Notes under the pieces: model-generated
What the model was told of the DNA's origin: nothing
Seen by the model: the letters and a program-made list of their open reading frames with translations, nothing else
The model's database searches: none
Program-made: the position numbers and the translations under genes
Shown: positions 11,401-23,283 of the stretch, one piece after another
Layout: every line of letters starts with the position of its first letter
Numbering within the stretch: the stretch's first letter is position 1
NCBI GenBank assembly: GCA_933228895.1
Contig: OW121848.1
Location: 139,394,615 to 139,458,614 of the forward strand
DNA: 64,000 nucleotides
Origin: Platycnemis pennipes
Taxonomy: Eukaryota > Arthropoda > Insecta > Odonata > Platycnemididae
Direction of reading: 5' to 3'

Positions 11401-12551
11401 AATTTTGTTTTCCTTGTCTTTTGAAATAATGATGTTTGTACAACAAAGCATATGATTGACTCAGCAAACGACAACATCCATCTAGAATCAAAATAAAATT
11501 GACACTTGTATAAAAAAACTGGCTTCAGCACTTTTTCTCCTAATGAAAATGAGTGAGCCATCTTACATTGAATCATAAAGAAGTGAATGCAGAAGTGGAA
11601 AGGCAACAACTAGAGTCTCCAATTCAAGAATTAACTACTTCATCTCCATATGTACCAGCAACAGGAAAACATTTCAAGCCAGAGAGATGATCAAACTTGT
11701 AGATATTCAGCTTTGAACTTTCACAGGGTACACTGTAGAAATGGAATTTTCTCTCATAGATCCTAACTATAACAACCTTCCCTTCAATTTATAAGTAAGT
11801 ATACCTGGCCTCCACCAGTAGAATATCACCATTTGCCAGCCCACATGCATTGTTAGGGTTTCAGGTGGACAAGCTGAAATCTGGAAATGAAATTTTCTTA
11901 TATTCAGCTTTAGACAATTCCTGCTCCTTGCCAATTTAGAAACCCCTAACTGTGCTTTGGAGGAATTAGGAAAGCTGAGTTTTCCTTCTCTCTGCTTTTC
12001 ATTTTTAATATTCTCCACACAGGTACATCCTGACTAATTGCTCAAGGGGTTAATATAGTGACCTCACAAGACGTTTCAAATACTGCTTATGATTCTCAAT
12101 TCTAAAAGCACTGCCGGAATCCAATGCTCCAAATCTAAAAAAGTAATCTGTTATATGCAGTACATTGTGAATGCTGTAATTTGATCCTCACCATAAATTG
12201 TTCCAAATGATACGTGCAAACACTCTAGCAGATTTTGAGCATCACTCACAAGGGGAAGTGGAGAGCACTCATTCACTAAAATCTACATACATGGAGTGTC
12301 AGATTATCTTGACAGATTATCTAACCCATTTTCTCTAACATTGTATCTTACTAACCAAAGTTGTTTCGAAACAAAGGGCAAAAAGGATCCTTTTATTTTC
12401 AATACTCCACTGTCATTTCTGCAATGTCTCACTTCCATATAACAACATGCTTGTACACAAAGCCCTTAAACTTTTTCCTTGGTGGAATACACAAATGGCT
12501 GGAGGTGAAGAATCTCATTTCAATGCTCAAAGCAATCATTGATTTAAGCAT
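11401..12551. other. Intergenic, no gene recognised
   Basis: AT-rich, with short open frames only (up to 83 codons, minus strand, 11767-12018) and no motif. The right edge carries the first copy of the 24-bp target duplication of the next LINE. Confidence 0.5.
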
Positions 12552-12575
12552 GCTACTTAACATATCTTCTACTTA

Positions 12576-14280
12576 ACATCGTCATCATCAGTCAACAATC
12601 CTTGGATTGGTTAGATGCAGCCCTCCACTCGATTCTTCTATCAGCCACACTTTTCATATTATCATGATTCCCCTCTTTCACACCTTCACACCTATTCCAT
12701 ACATGTCATAAGAGGCCTTCCTTTACTATTCTTCCCATTCACTTTTCCCTTGACGATTATCTTCATCAGGCCATCGTGTCTTAAGATATGGCCAATTAAG
12801 TTATCCCGTCTTCTTCTTAGAGGTTTCAGCAGGCTTCTCTTTTCTCCCACTCTTCTTAAGACTTCTTCGTATGTCACTTGGTTGATCCATTTTATCTTCA
12901 TCATTCTTCTGTAGCGCCACATTTCGAATGCTTCCACCCTTTTGTTTTTCGCTGCTGTCATCGTCCATGCCTCACTGCCATAAAGAAACTTGCTCCAGAT
13001 GTACGTTCTGATGAATTGTTTCCTTACTTCTACACTTGTATTTCCACCTGTAAGTAGATTATTCTGATAGAATTTCCTCTTTGCCTGAACTATTCTACTG
13101 ACTATTTCTTTCTTGCTTCGTTTCTATGGTTCGTTACTCAGCTTCCCAATTAACAGAACTCTTTCATCTCTTCCAGTTTTTGTTTTCCTAGTTTAACATT
13201 GGTTTTGGCCTCTTCTCTGTTTTTGCATACCAATATCTTAGTCTTCTTCTCGTTGACCTTCAGCTGATATCTGGGCATTGTTCTTTCCATGGTTATAAGA
13301 ATCTTATTCAGATCCTTTTCTGCCTCTGCTATGAGTGCTATGTCATCAACGAATTGTAACATGCTAATTTTTTCTCCATGGATATTCACTCCAAAAGACT
13401 TCACTTTGAATTCATTTATGACTCTCAACGTAAGCATTAAAAATCATGGTAGACAGTGCACAGCCTTGTTGCACTCCTTTCCTTATTCTTGCATCTTCAC
13501 AGCTGGGTCCAGATTTAATCACAGCTACTTGGTTCTTATACAAATTGTGGATAATATCTTTGGAGATTGTAGGGCACTCTAATTCCTTCCAGAATTTCAA
13601 GCATTGAATTCCAATCCATGTCATTAAAAGCCTTCTCTAAATCCTCAAATGCAATGAAAGTCGGCTTGTTCTTCTCCATTCTCTTCTCTATGAGCAGCCT
13701 AAGGGCCAATATTTCTTCTATTATACCCTTAATTTTCCTGAATTCAAATTGATCTTCATCCAGGAACTCCTCTGCTTTCCATTCTATTCTTCTGTAGATG
13801 ATCCTTGTATGTATCTCCTATGTATGTATGTATGTGTCATAAGGCTTATAGTCTTAAAATGTTCACCTTTCTCCACTCTCTTCTTTTGGGAATAGGAATG
13901 ATGATGTTTTTCTCAGTGTCTCTATGGATTTCTCCTGTTAAGTACATGTTGTAGATGGTTTTGTAAAGATGGATGGTCTTCTCTCCTGTATCAATCTTAA
14001 TATTGATGCTCCCATATTATTATTCTCAACTTTGCTCTCCTCTTTAATCACTTTCATGCTGAGATTGTTTCCACTGTATAACTCTTCCAGATATTCTTTC
14101 TATATCTTCATTTTGTCCTCATTTACAATCAAAGGTTCTCCATTTTTGCCCCTTATGGCATTGCATCTTGCATTCTGTTCCTTGAAGTGGTTCCTCACTA
14201 TCCCATAGGCAGCTTCCACCTTTCCAAGTGTAAGGTTGTTTTATACACGCTTGCATAGATTCTTCATCCACATTTCTCTA
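12576..14280 (-). mobile_element. LINE-A, 5'-truncated, with 24-bp TSD
   Basis: A 1,705-bp minus-strand copy of an RTE-like non-LTR retrotransposon. Identical 24-base direct repeats flank it (12552-12575 and 14281-14304), proving a single retrotransposition event. Minus-strand frames show reverse transcriptase blocks in order: a KNAG/NMY linker, IRKGVQQGCALS (about 13480), the catalytic FVDDIALIAE (about 13350; family FADD), and the post-RT block MWRYRRMMKIKW (about 12915) with GHILRHDG (about 12780). A GATGATGACGATG tail ends the element. The endonuclease half is missing (5' truncation), and stops and frameshifts break the gene. Clade assignment rests on the motif style of insect RTE-like endonuclease-reverse transcriptases. 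Confidence 0.92.
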
Positions 14281-14304
14281 GCTACTTAACATATCTTCTA
14301 CTTA

Positions 14305-14865
14305 TTATTTCTCCTTCTATCAGAAATTACTCTATATGCCATTCAAAATGATGCACTGTTTTTACTCCAAAATACATTTTCTTTCGGTGTTAATATACTA
14401 TGGGTGACAACTGAAGCTATGCTTTCATGCGACTGATTATCCATTCCTGTCAAAGGTGTCCATCTGTCTAATTTCACCTAAGATTGTATTGTGACAGTAA
14501 GCTACTCTTGCACAGTAACTCTTGCACCTGGAATACTATGACAACTTTAATAATGCTGCTATTTTTGAAAATTAGTTTTCTTTCCATACATTTTTAAGAT
14601 GTACAGACAATTTTTCTTCCAAATCTCTTACAAAAACATTGTTTCATGGGTTTTTCATGGTTTCATTGTTTCATCACATTTTGCTTTACAAGTAGCAAAA
14701 TTTGTAACCATTTTCTAAGAATCTTCATCCAACCTAATCCTGTATGTTCTCAACCACTGACTAGAAGTTTTTTCTCATTTGCTGATTCAGCCACAAATTG
14801 CATGTGGAAGATATACTGTGTCTCTGAAAGAGTGTTAATTCATCACTACTGCCAGATGCACAATG
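14305..14865. other. Intergenic, no gene recognised
   Basis: AT-rich, with a short TTTCATGG-type quasi-repeat near 14645. No gene seen. Confidence 0.5.
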
Positions 14866-15100
14866 TCAGCAGAGAATCAAAATGTTGATTTTTCTTTCCC
14901 TCATATACCCCATGCATTTGTTGGAGGAGTTTATCCTTTGCTCTATGTACACATTGAAGAGCTCAAGTGAGGGTGAGTGCCCTTGCAGAACTCCTTTTTC
15001 CCTCTTAACTTTCTCCTCACAGCATTCCTTCATTGGCATCCTCATAAATTTTTCATGCAGTGAAAACAATTCCTGTGTCAGCAACACAAGAATTGTTCAA
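14866..15100 (-). mobile_element. LINE-B reverse transcriptase fragment
   Basis: The minus-strand frame contains LFSLHEKFMR followed by KGVLQGHSPSLELFNVYIE, which fits the RT block 'xGVRQGCxLSPxLFNIYLE' of LINE-B (compare 31.0-31.2 kb). Only about 230 bases remain, without the catalytic DD motif. Confidence 0.65.
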
Positions 15101-15122
15101 TTGGATGGAAAATTCTTAGATG

Positions 15123-16830
15123 AGTCATTATTATCAGTCGTTCCTAAGATTTGTTTGATACAGCTCTCCACTGGCTTATCCTATATGCTAAACTGTTCAT
15201 ATTAACAAAATTCTTTCACATCCTTCACTACCTGCTCTATATATCTTGTTCAAGGCCTTCCTTTGCCATTCTTCCCATTCACTTCTCCCTTAATGATTGT
15301 CTTCATCATCTCTCAAGATATGGCCAACTAAAACATGTTTTTGTTTCAAAGTTTTCAGCCAAGCTCTCCTTTAAAAGAAGAAGTCTGCTGAAATTCTTCC
15401 ATTCTTATCAAGACAATCAAAGAATTCTTACATTCTTATTAAGACTTCTTCATCACTAAGGCCATCTTTTATATCTTAACCATTCTTCTGCAGCACCACA
15501 TTTCAAATACTTTCAACCTTGACCTCTCTCCTGTTGTCCTCGTGTGCCTAACTCCATAAAGAAACATACTCCAGATGTATGTTAAAATGAAAAACTCCAT
15601 AAAGAAACATACTCCAGATGTATGTTAAAATGAAATGTTTCCTTACTTCTATGCTTGTATTTCCAGTTGTAGGGAGAATCCTTTTCCAGTAAAATGCTCT
15701 TTTTGCCTGGTCGTATTTCCATCTTTCTTTGTCCATCGCATGGTAACTTGCCTTTACTGCTAACAATGCTCATTCACCTCGCCAAACTTTTGTTTTCCTT
15801 GCTCAACTTTGGTCTTGGCCTCTTTTCTCTTATTGTATACCAATGCCTTAGTGTTTTTTATTGATATTGGTGATATCTGGCCTATGTCCTTTTCATATTA
15901 GTGAGAGCCTTCTTTAAATCTCTCTGTTTCTGTCACAACTGCTATGGCATTAGCACATTGCTGAGTGTTGATCTTCTTCCCATGGATATTCGCTCCTGAA
16001 AACTTTTCTTTGACTACTTTGATTACTTCCTTGATGTAGGTAGATACTAAATAGTATAAGAGACTATGTACAACCCTGTCTCACTCCTTTTTTTATTCTT
16101 GCTTTTTTACTGCTGGGTCTTGATTTTATCTCAGTTGCTTGTTTTTTTTTAAACTGCCAATAATTCTTCAGTTGTTATATGGCACTTAAATTTCCTTCAG
16201 AATTCTCAGCATCAAATTCCAATCCATGTTGTCAAATGTCTACACCAAATCCACAAATTCAACAAAAAGTATAATGTGCTGCTCCATTTCCTTTTCTATC
16301 AGGAGCCTGAGGGTCAAAATCACTCTTTTTCTTAACCCAAATTGGTCTTCATCCAGTAACTGGTTAGAAATTTATTCCATTTTTATAAAGATTATTCTTA
16401 TCAATGCTCTAACACTATCTTTGAATCAAACGCCCACGGAGTTATGGTCCTAAAATCTTCAGTTCTCGGCCCTCTTCTTCTTGTGAATAAGGTGATAAGG
16501 TGAATATTTTCTCAAAGTCCATAGGTATCTTTCCTGTAGAGTAGGTACATATCGCAGATGATTTTTTACAGTGGATAAATGTCTGCTCTCCTGCATTTTT
16601 AATTACCCTAGCTGGAATATCATCTATTTCATAGGTTTCATTTGTCTGTAGGTTACTTTCTACTGCATTTAATTCTGATCTTATGATCGAGGCTCCCTTC
16701 TTTTTAACTTCATTTTCCTCTGTTATTACTTTAGAGCTGAGATCGCATTTTCTTTCTCTTTTCTCCATTTCTTTCATTGTACAACTGCTCCAAATATTTT
16801 TTCCATCCCTTCTCTTATGACTTAATGATT
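15123..16830 (-). mobile_element. LINE-A, 5'-truncated, minus strand
   Basis: Collinear with the 12576-14280 copy. From the 3' end it has the shared UTR, the post-RT coding block, a degraded RT core and a well-preserved linker IDDIPARVIKNAGEQT (about 16600). It has many stops. A 43-base tandem duplication lies inside at 15551-15636. No flanking target duplication was found by eye. Confidence 0.85.
15551..15636. repeat. 43-bp tandem duplication inside LINE-A
   Basis: The block beginning ACTCCATAAAGAAAC occurs twice, at 15551 and 15594, essentially identical with period 43. The other LINE-A copies have it once, so it is a local duplication. Confidence 0.95.
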
Positions 16831-17844
16831 GAAATGGTGAAAAACTTAAAATTGAAGGCTCTCTTAGGAAATTAAGTTATCACCAAGTAGTGATTATACC
16901 TTCTCAGCGAATGGGAATTTTTGCCAGTCACGAATGGTCTTTGTCAGTGTTTCTCCTGGTTTGAATTACAGACCTTTTTTATATCAGTTGGTTGTAAGTG
17001 GACTACATTACAATTACATAATACAATCTTTTTAATTGCCGACCCACGCTATATTTTCAATTCAAATCCACTTAACATTTGAAATTGCATAAAATGAACA
17101 CCTGTAAAATGAATTCCATCGAATATTCCCATCTTAAATAGCTACCTACTATAAAAATGTCGTATGGACTCTTGTTAATAAAAATGCTTCAACTGTCTGA
17201 GTCATTATTCTTTGATTTGAAGAAAAGTTGGTAAATATTTGGTATAACCTCCGTAAAATATTTAGCCTAATTTATGGTTTTTGGATACTGAGGGAGTACT
17301 TCCTCACAAGCGTAAATGCCTTACTGGAAGATTATATTACTCATTTCTTCAATCAGCCATACAAATATCACAGCTACTATGAATTAAACAAAACACTACT
17401 TATAAAAATTCCACTTTTTCTATTTGTCCTCAACTACTTTCTATGCCAGACTCAGGTCATTTCTGACAGGTCTGGCAATAAGCACCATGGTATGGCAAAG
17501 TTTTAAATACAAGGATTTCTATGGGTTCGAAGAAATGGGGAAGGGAATGTTTTGGAGTGGTTTTGGAGGACTTATGGTGAAATGGGAGTTCCCTGGATTA
17601 ATAAAATTAGAGAAAGGCGAGGTTTGCAAGGAGGGTTTTCGAGGTTTAAGTGTGGGAAAAGAGCGGAAATGGGTAGGGGAATCTCCAGGGCAGGGTGGAG
17701 AGTTCATTCAGATAATTTTTCACTTTCCCATATAATGTTTTAAAAGATACCTCGAGAAATCCATGGTGTGTCTTAGTTTCTGAAAGTGTTGTTTATTATG
17801 TTATTAGCAAAATTGCCCAAATTAGTGAAATGTTTAACAATGTT
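16831..17844. other. Intergenic, no gene recognised
   Basis: A G-rich plus-strand stretch at 17520-17700 keeps frames open on both strands, but the resulting peptides have simple composition and no domain. Nothing else was recognised. Confidence 0.5.
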
Positions 17845-17931
17845 AATTAAATACGATTGGCAATTTTCCACAAAGAAAAAACCGGTCGAAGTAAAGATTT
17901 CTTTGTGGAAAATTGCCAATTGTATTTAATT
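17845..17931. repeat. 34-bp-arm hairpin, 19-base loop
   Basis: The arms 17845-17878 and 17898-17931 are complementary with one mismatch (a G.T pair in RNA). The loop contains ACCGGTCGAAG. It could be a tiny foldback element, an inverted duplication, or a short hairpin RNA source; the sequence does not decide. Confidence 0.92.
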
Positions 17932-18720
17932 ATGTTATTCCACCATATAACGCCTGAAACGACTCTTTTTATGTTTAACAATGTATTCAAATTTTTCTTT
18001 TTTATTCCAAATTTCTGTATAATCTAGTCTGATTATGTGTTTTAAAAAAGGACTACTGTCCGTGAATCGTTTTGATCATAATTATCATTGTTATTATTAT
18101 TATTATATGGTCATATAGCAAATTGGAACTATATGGAGTCCATCGGAACATTTGGAATTCATTTGGAACAATTTGGGACCATATCGATGAGTACACCAAG
18201 TTCTTTTAGCTTACTCACCCAGATCAATCTCATCTGCTCCATATGCTCTGGGAGGTTTCATATATTTCATATGAAACCTCCCAGAACATCTTCTCCCCTA
18301 TTCTGTAAAAATATTACCAACAATGCTAGAACATCTGATCAATCGCTAGAAATTCGTTCTTACCAGCCTCAAACATGTATGTATAAGCATGCATTTTTAT
18401 TCGAAGCACACTGAAACATCCTACTAGACGCGAAAATTTACATATATTTGCAACCAAATTAGGAGAAATATTCATCTCCTTACATTTTAACATCAATTTT
18501 TTTATCACTGACCTCGAAAACATACGTACTTTCATTCCGTTTTCACTGGAATCATACTAAAAATTCATATTGCACGCAATAAATATATATAACGGAAAAA
18601 AATTCAAGATTTACGTTTGCAACTACCTATACTTATTTGCAAAAATATCAGTTTTTAAATTCCTATTTCAGATTTGTTTTCAGCGACCTCAAAAACAAAG
18701 GGATTCCTAATTTTATGTTG
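17932..18720. other. Intergenic with small hairpin and TTA repeat
   Basis: AT-rich, with a short TTA microsatellite near 18090. A 16-bp perfect hairpin occupies 18248-18284 and is listed separately. No gene motif was seen. Confidence 0.5.
18248..18284. repeat. 16-bp perfect hairpin, 5-base loop
   Basis: The arms CTGGGAGGTTTCATAT (18248-18263) and its complement (18269-18284) flank the loop ATTTC. Confidence 0.95.
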
Positions 18721-18749
18721 ATTGTATACCGTTTGCTCATTTTGGCCAC

Positions 18750-19160
18750 CTTTTGGGGTTTTCGTACCACTTGAGTCCGGCGGCGGCGTGCGAAAGGGTA
18801 ATTGCGCGAAAAAGTCTCCCTTCAACTGCTTCAACCACCCCTACCTTCACCTCCCCTCCCCACCATCACTCTTCCCCCCCCCTCCGCACCTTCTCCATTC
18901 ACACTTCCCTCCCCTCCTCTCCTTCTCCTTTCCCCTACTTCGCGAGCACCACCTGGCGGCACGCCGACTCGTACCCTTACCCAGTAGAAAAAAAATCGAG
19001 TCGCTGTTCTGTCGTAGACGGGATCTGTCGGAGGTCGTTCGCATCACATCCACACCGGTGCTCAAGCGTACTTATCACGGGAGGTGCTTGTAGACCGACG
19101 GAACCGCGGGAGAAGTTCACCGCTGTGGTTTTAGTATTGAGGTACTGTGATAAATATTAA
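18750..19160 (+). promoter_or_regulatory. CpG/pyrimidine-rich island, possible gene 5' end
   Basis: This is a sharp change from the AT-rich surroundings: many CG dinucleotides and long C/T runs on the plus strand. Overlapping open frames of 123 and 135 codons are Ser/Pro-rich and look like by-products of composition. Such islands often mark promoters or first exons, and exon-like blocks follow at 19854 and 22267. No TATA box or initiator can be asserted. Confidence 0.35.
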
Positions 19161-19853
19161 CATCGAAATCAGAGTCCTGAAACTTTACGTTCGAAATTTC
19201 GGTCTCTTTGAATGCGCACTCCAGCTCACATTGTGAGTGAGTTAGTGCAGTACCTACGTCCTGGCCTAGGAAGATTTTTACGTGCTATAATAGCATTTTT
19301 TATTATGAATAAATGCATTGATGGAGGGTTCTAGTAGTGATTTTGTGAGCTTGAAGTGCAAACGGGTTGGATGAAGTTTCTCGAGCTCGTCGAGCGTGAA
19401 TTACTCTCCCGTCAAAGTGGGCCAGATTCTACCGCGAGTCTTCTACGAAGTTAGATAAACTTAATTCTTACTGTATGTATTCTCATCGTAATAACATAAG
19501 TTGCCTTATGCTTGGCATATTGAAGCTTTTAAGTCAAACGGTGTAGCTGATTGGTGTTCAAATATAGTAGAAATTTAATGAGTTCATTTGAACTGCCTCG
19601 GAAGTGTATTTGACCCTTTCTCGTTGAGGCTCATTCAGTTTATCCTCGCTTTGCAAATTCAGCCTTTCCGATAGCTTTGTGTGTGCCGAGTTCACTGCGG
19701 TTTGCTTGGATGTGATATACTTACGTAGAATATTTATGGGATCACTTTAATCTTCATTTTTTCGTGAAGAGCAATGAATTTGCTGCAGGTGCTTTCACCA
19801 TTTAATATCCTTTAGATCATGCAGGTTAATAAGACTTTTTTTTCACCCACCAG

Positions 19854-20042
19854 AGTACAAGTCCCGCCGGCCTACAGTGAAGCTTCAACTCGAAGAATTT
19901 GGAGCGAGTTTTCTTCATTCAAGTGTGACCAGATGCGCATCGAGGGATCGGAAATCTGCTCTGCACTCGCAGTCAAATCATGAACGGCAGCACCTTCAAG
20001 AAACTCGTCCCGTATCACGCTGGCTGAATACAGGAACTTGAA
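19854..20042 (+). other. Candidate exon (189 bp)
   Basis: A pyrimidine tract and CACCCACCAG precede it, and a strong AAGTAAGT donor follows. The block is GC-richer than its flanks. One plus-strand frame is open for about 62 codons but ends in a stop just before the donor. A second frame starts at an ATG near 19980 and stops after 15 codons. It could be a 5' UTR exon or a chance splice-like pair. Confidence 0.3.
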
Positions 20043-22266
20043 GTAAGTAGGACTGCAATTTTCACCCGCATAATTGTAAATATGAAAATGAGTTGGTGTT
20101 CCTTAGCGTTGATTTTATCGCACCTTGAAATCTCATTCGTGAAGTTGCTAAGAAATAACCTGCCATCAGCAATGAGGTCTTTTATTCATTCGGTAGTTGG
20201 TCATTAGTTTGCAAAAACCTCGACTGTTCTCGGCTGTGTAGCACCACTTCGAGTGGTTTTTTGATGTTTTATAGAGCCAGTATAAGTACACAACGAACAC
20301 TTCCTCGTTCTCTCATGTCCGTCAGCGAATTAGATCAAATTATTTCCGGGCCCTTTGATATTCTCTTTAACATATCTCACCGCTATTGTAATTATTTTTT
20401 CTCTCTTGGAATTCCTCTATCCAGTTTTTATGTGGATGGTTTGAGACATGTGCCTTCCTGTATTAGTTGACGCTTCGTCAAGGGTAGTGGTAAATTTGTT
20501 TGTTTTTATTCATCCATAAAATGTCCAATCGAGGTGACATAATTGAACATTTTTATTTTCTCCCATAAAGGTTACCTTGATTAAATCCATTATATAACGT
20601 GTGAACTTATTTACCTCCAGTTATATGCGAAAAAAATGTGTTTATTTGATACAATTTAGCATAATTCTCGTGAATGACTAATGATAGCAGTAAACCTTCC
20701 GTGCAAGTCAGGTCGTTTGTGCGTGGTCACCTTTAATAACAGAGGTTTAGAAATTTTCAGCATTGTTTATACGTTTTTACCACTTTGAGACAGGAATGGT
20801 TAGTCTTGAATAGGTTACGACGACACCTTTTTCCAAGTGAGGCACAGCTTATGCAATCGTTTCTCTTGCGTTCCATTTTTCATGCATTTGTTATAAGGCC
20901 TAAGTTTTTAGTTAATTACTTATTTATTTATCGCCAGTTATGATCAAGTGGGAGGGATGGAAGGGAAGTGTTCATAACTTTTGAAGCCGCTGGGTGTCTG
21001 GGATACCTACTCTCTTAATTTGCTCATCTTCTCTGACTACAGTTTTGCCGGCACTACAGTTACTGTGCATACGTAAAGACCTGAAGGTGCCTTCGAAAAG
21101 TCGATGAAACTGTCGTCATAATTTAATTGGATACGGAGGATATATCAGAGAAAGCATCCAGAAGCAAATAGCTTCATCTGCACCACTCCGCGCAAGCAAT
21201 CATCAAAAATCATCACACTTACATTCATTCATGCTAAATAATTTCACGTTTTTATCGGATGTTAGCTCTCACTGCAGTGGTTCCTGTGCATAAGCTTAAA
21301 TTTATTTTTCAAGACGTTTCATTTCTTGGTGGTTAGTTGTTTTCCCTGTGTAAGATAATATTTTCTATGCATATCGGGTTCTGTTGTTTTTGGATTAACT
21401 ATTGTTTACGACAAAAATATTTTTTTCTTGGTATGTGATTGTTTGTAGGGTCCACATCGCAAAATGTTGGTTTTTTAAATGCAATTAAAAGCCCTTTGAC
21501 TTATAGCCAGTGGTGTCGGAAGTGGGGGGCAGGAGGGGCATTCGCCCCCCTCCCCCCAGAATTTGCCCCGGGTCCTTGAGAAAGGAGTCTTCATTAATAA
21601 AAATTAAATTTCATATGTTTCCAGCTTGCCTTTTCCCTTTGACGCATATTCTACCACCTTCATATGCACTTTTAGCGGAATTCTAGTCTCTACCCCCTCC
21701 TATCCGCAAAAAATGCGAGCCCTTTTCAAGGTTGGCCCCTCCCAGCGAAAATAGTTCCGACGCCCCTGCTCATAGGAACGTATTAATGTCTATTTTAAAA
21801 TGTGTAGATTCGAATTCTCAATTCTGTGATAATTTTATCGTCATATGATTCATTGTGGTGGATTTTAATCATTGATAGTTAAGTTATTGTTCCGGAGTAA
21901 GGGCATGGAACTCACAAAGTGAAAATTTTTATTCCTTTATTTCTGTTTTAATAAATATTCCAGTCTTTAAGTAATTTAAGAAATCACTAGTTTTTACTTT
22001 TTCAAGGAAATGTCTCTTTCTCTAATAAATATGTTCTGAGCCACTGAATATGTATTTGTGACTAATTTAACTGAGTATGAACAAATATTTAAAAGAGGTA
22101 ATTTACAAGAAAATATCTCAAAAGTCTCTTATGCAAGTGTTAAAGAATATTTTTTTATTAGCGGAAAATAAATAGTTCTAAAAATTTACCTTTTATTCAT
22201 AGCTTTACAATTTACCAACTCATTTGTTCGTTTCAAAAATAATAATTTATTTTACTTTTTACGCAG
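20043..22266. other. Intron-like or intergenic, AT-rich
   Basis: No coding motif. It contains one hAT-type miniature element (21508-21768). If the flanking exon candidates are real, this is an intron. Otherwise it is plain intergenic DNA. Confidence 0.4.
21508..21768. mobile_element. hAT-type MITE, 261 bp
   Basis: The terminal inverted repeats CAGTGGTGTCGGAA and the complement of CAGGGGCGTCGGAA enclose a 261-bp non-coding element. Flanking 8-mers CTTATAGC and CTCATAGG match at 6 of 8 positions, compatible with an old 8-bp hAT target duplication. It is rich in G/C runs at the ends. Confidence 0.8.
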
Positions 22267-22346
22267 GTTACATGAAGTCGCTTCCAGAGGCATCCTCATT
22301 GACTTCGAAATCTTAGACTGGCCGCAAGATCGTTGGTAATTTTCCC
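22267..22346 (+). other. Candidate exon (69-80 bp)
   Basis: A pyrimidine-rich tract ending CGCAG precedes it. Two donors are possible, GTAATT after 22335 and a better GTAAGT after 22346. One frame is open through the shorter version and reads LHEVASRGILIDFEILD. There is no family match. The block is short and support is only splice-site shape. Confidence 0.25.
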
Positions 22347-23154
22347 GTAAGTTGTCCCGTAGTTCATGATAGAACGACACAAATGTATGGCGGTCGAGGA
22401 GAACCACAGGTTTGATGTCAATTTCGGAAGTCCCTCCATCATGAAATCTTGTAGTTTCTTTTTTGGTACATTTTCTAATGTATAATGTTAAGCATGGACC
22501 CTATTTTCAGAGTTCTTGAGAGAAAGTAATTGTTTCCGTGTCTTTTTTAATGGCACTTCCTCAAAATGCCTGTTCCTTGCACGTGCATTCAATAGGTCTT
22601 GTCAAATTCATGAATTTTTTAGTATTTTACTTTAGTTAAAGCTGTTTTATCAGACTGTTCCTCTTGATCCACCTCAAATTTACCTCGGGCTTGAATCCTT
22701 AGTAGCAGGGCAGTCAAGAACCAGGGCACAAATTTTACTAACTGGTTTACATCGTACTTGACCTCTCATTTTCTCACTTCTTGAGCTTGAATAGCTTCTA
22801 CTCGTACTGATATGTGGAGAATGTTTTGCCATCGTAGTTTATTTCCTTATAACTATCCGAGTACCGTGTATTTATCTGCAGTGTTGAATTCTGTAGACCC
22901 TTCATTGAATCGCCAGCAATTCCAAGTACATTTAGTCGTCCTGTTTGACATCAATTATCCATAGATCTTGTTAAAATATTGTCATTACTATGCAGTTTCC
23001 TGGTCGCTAGCACTACAATGACGAATGGTATAGTTTACTCCAGAAACCCGGCTTAATTTAATGGACTTTTTCTAAATCAATTTAATGGACTGAATTTAAT
23101 ACTGATATGGGACTGATTTTAGAGTTTCATGAAGTGTTCTAACGCTTGCGGTAA
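22347..23154. other. Intron-like or intergenic
   Basis: AT-rich, with no open frame or repeat that I could recognise. Confidence 0.4.
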
Positions 23155-23283
23155 GGGCAAGGGCCTAGCCAAGTTGACACACCGGTTCCCGTAAGATCAC
23201 CGAAGTTAAGCAATGTTGGGCCGGGACGGAGGTTGGAATGGTGACCCCCTCCATACCTCTACCACGGTGTTCTTGTCGTTTTT
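23155..23283 (+). repeat. 5S rRNA-like SINE or pseudogene
   Basis: It contains the 5S internal promoter-like block GATCACCGAAGTTAAGCAA followed by TGTTGGGCCGGG, GGTGACC and a 3' end with CACGGTGTTCTTGTCG and a T run. The first and last 30 bases diverge from a functional insect 5S gene, and the C-box region is altered. It is therefore a 5S-derived SINE head or a decayed 5S copy, not a working rRNA gene. Confidence 0.75.

Noticed and set aside
15548..15773. Two minus-strand frames with repeated HFNIHLEYVSLWS
   Set aside because: The repeated peptide comes from the 43-bp tandem duplication inside a dead LINE.
18722..19160. 123- and 135-codon overlapping frames in the CpG island
   Set aside because: Two plus-strand frames and one minus frame are open at once, which is a composition effect.
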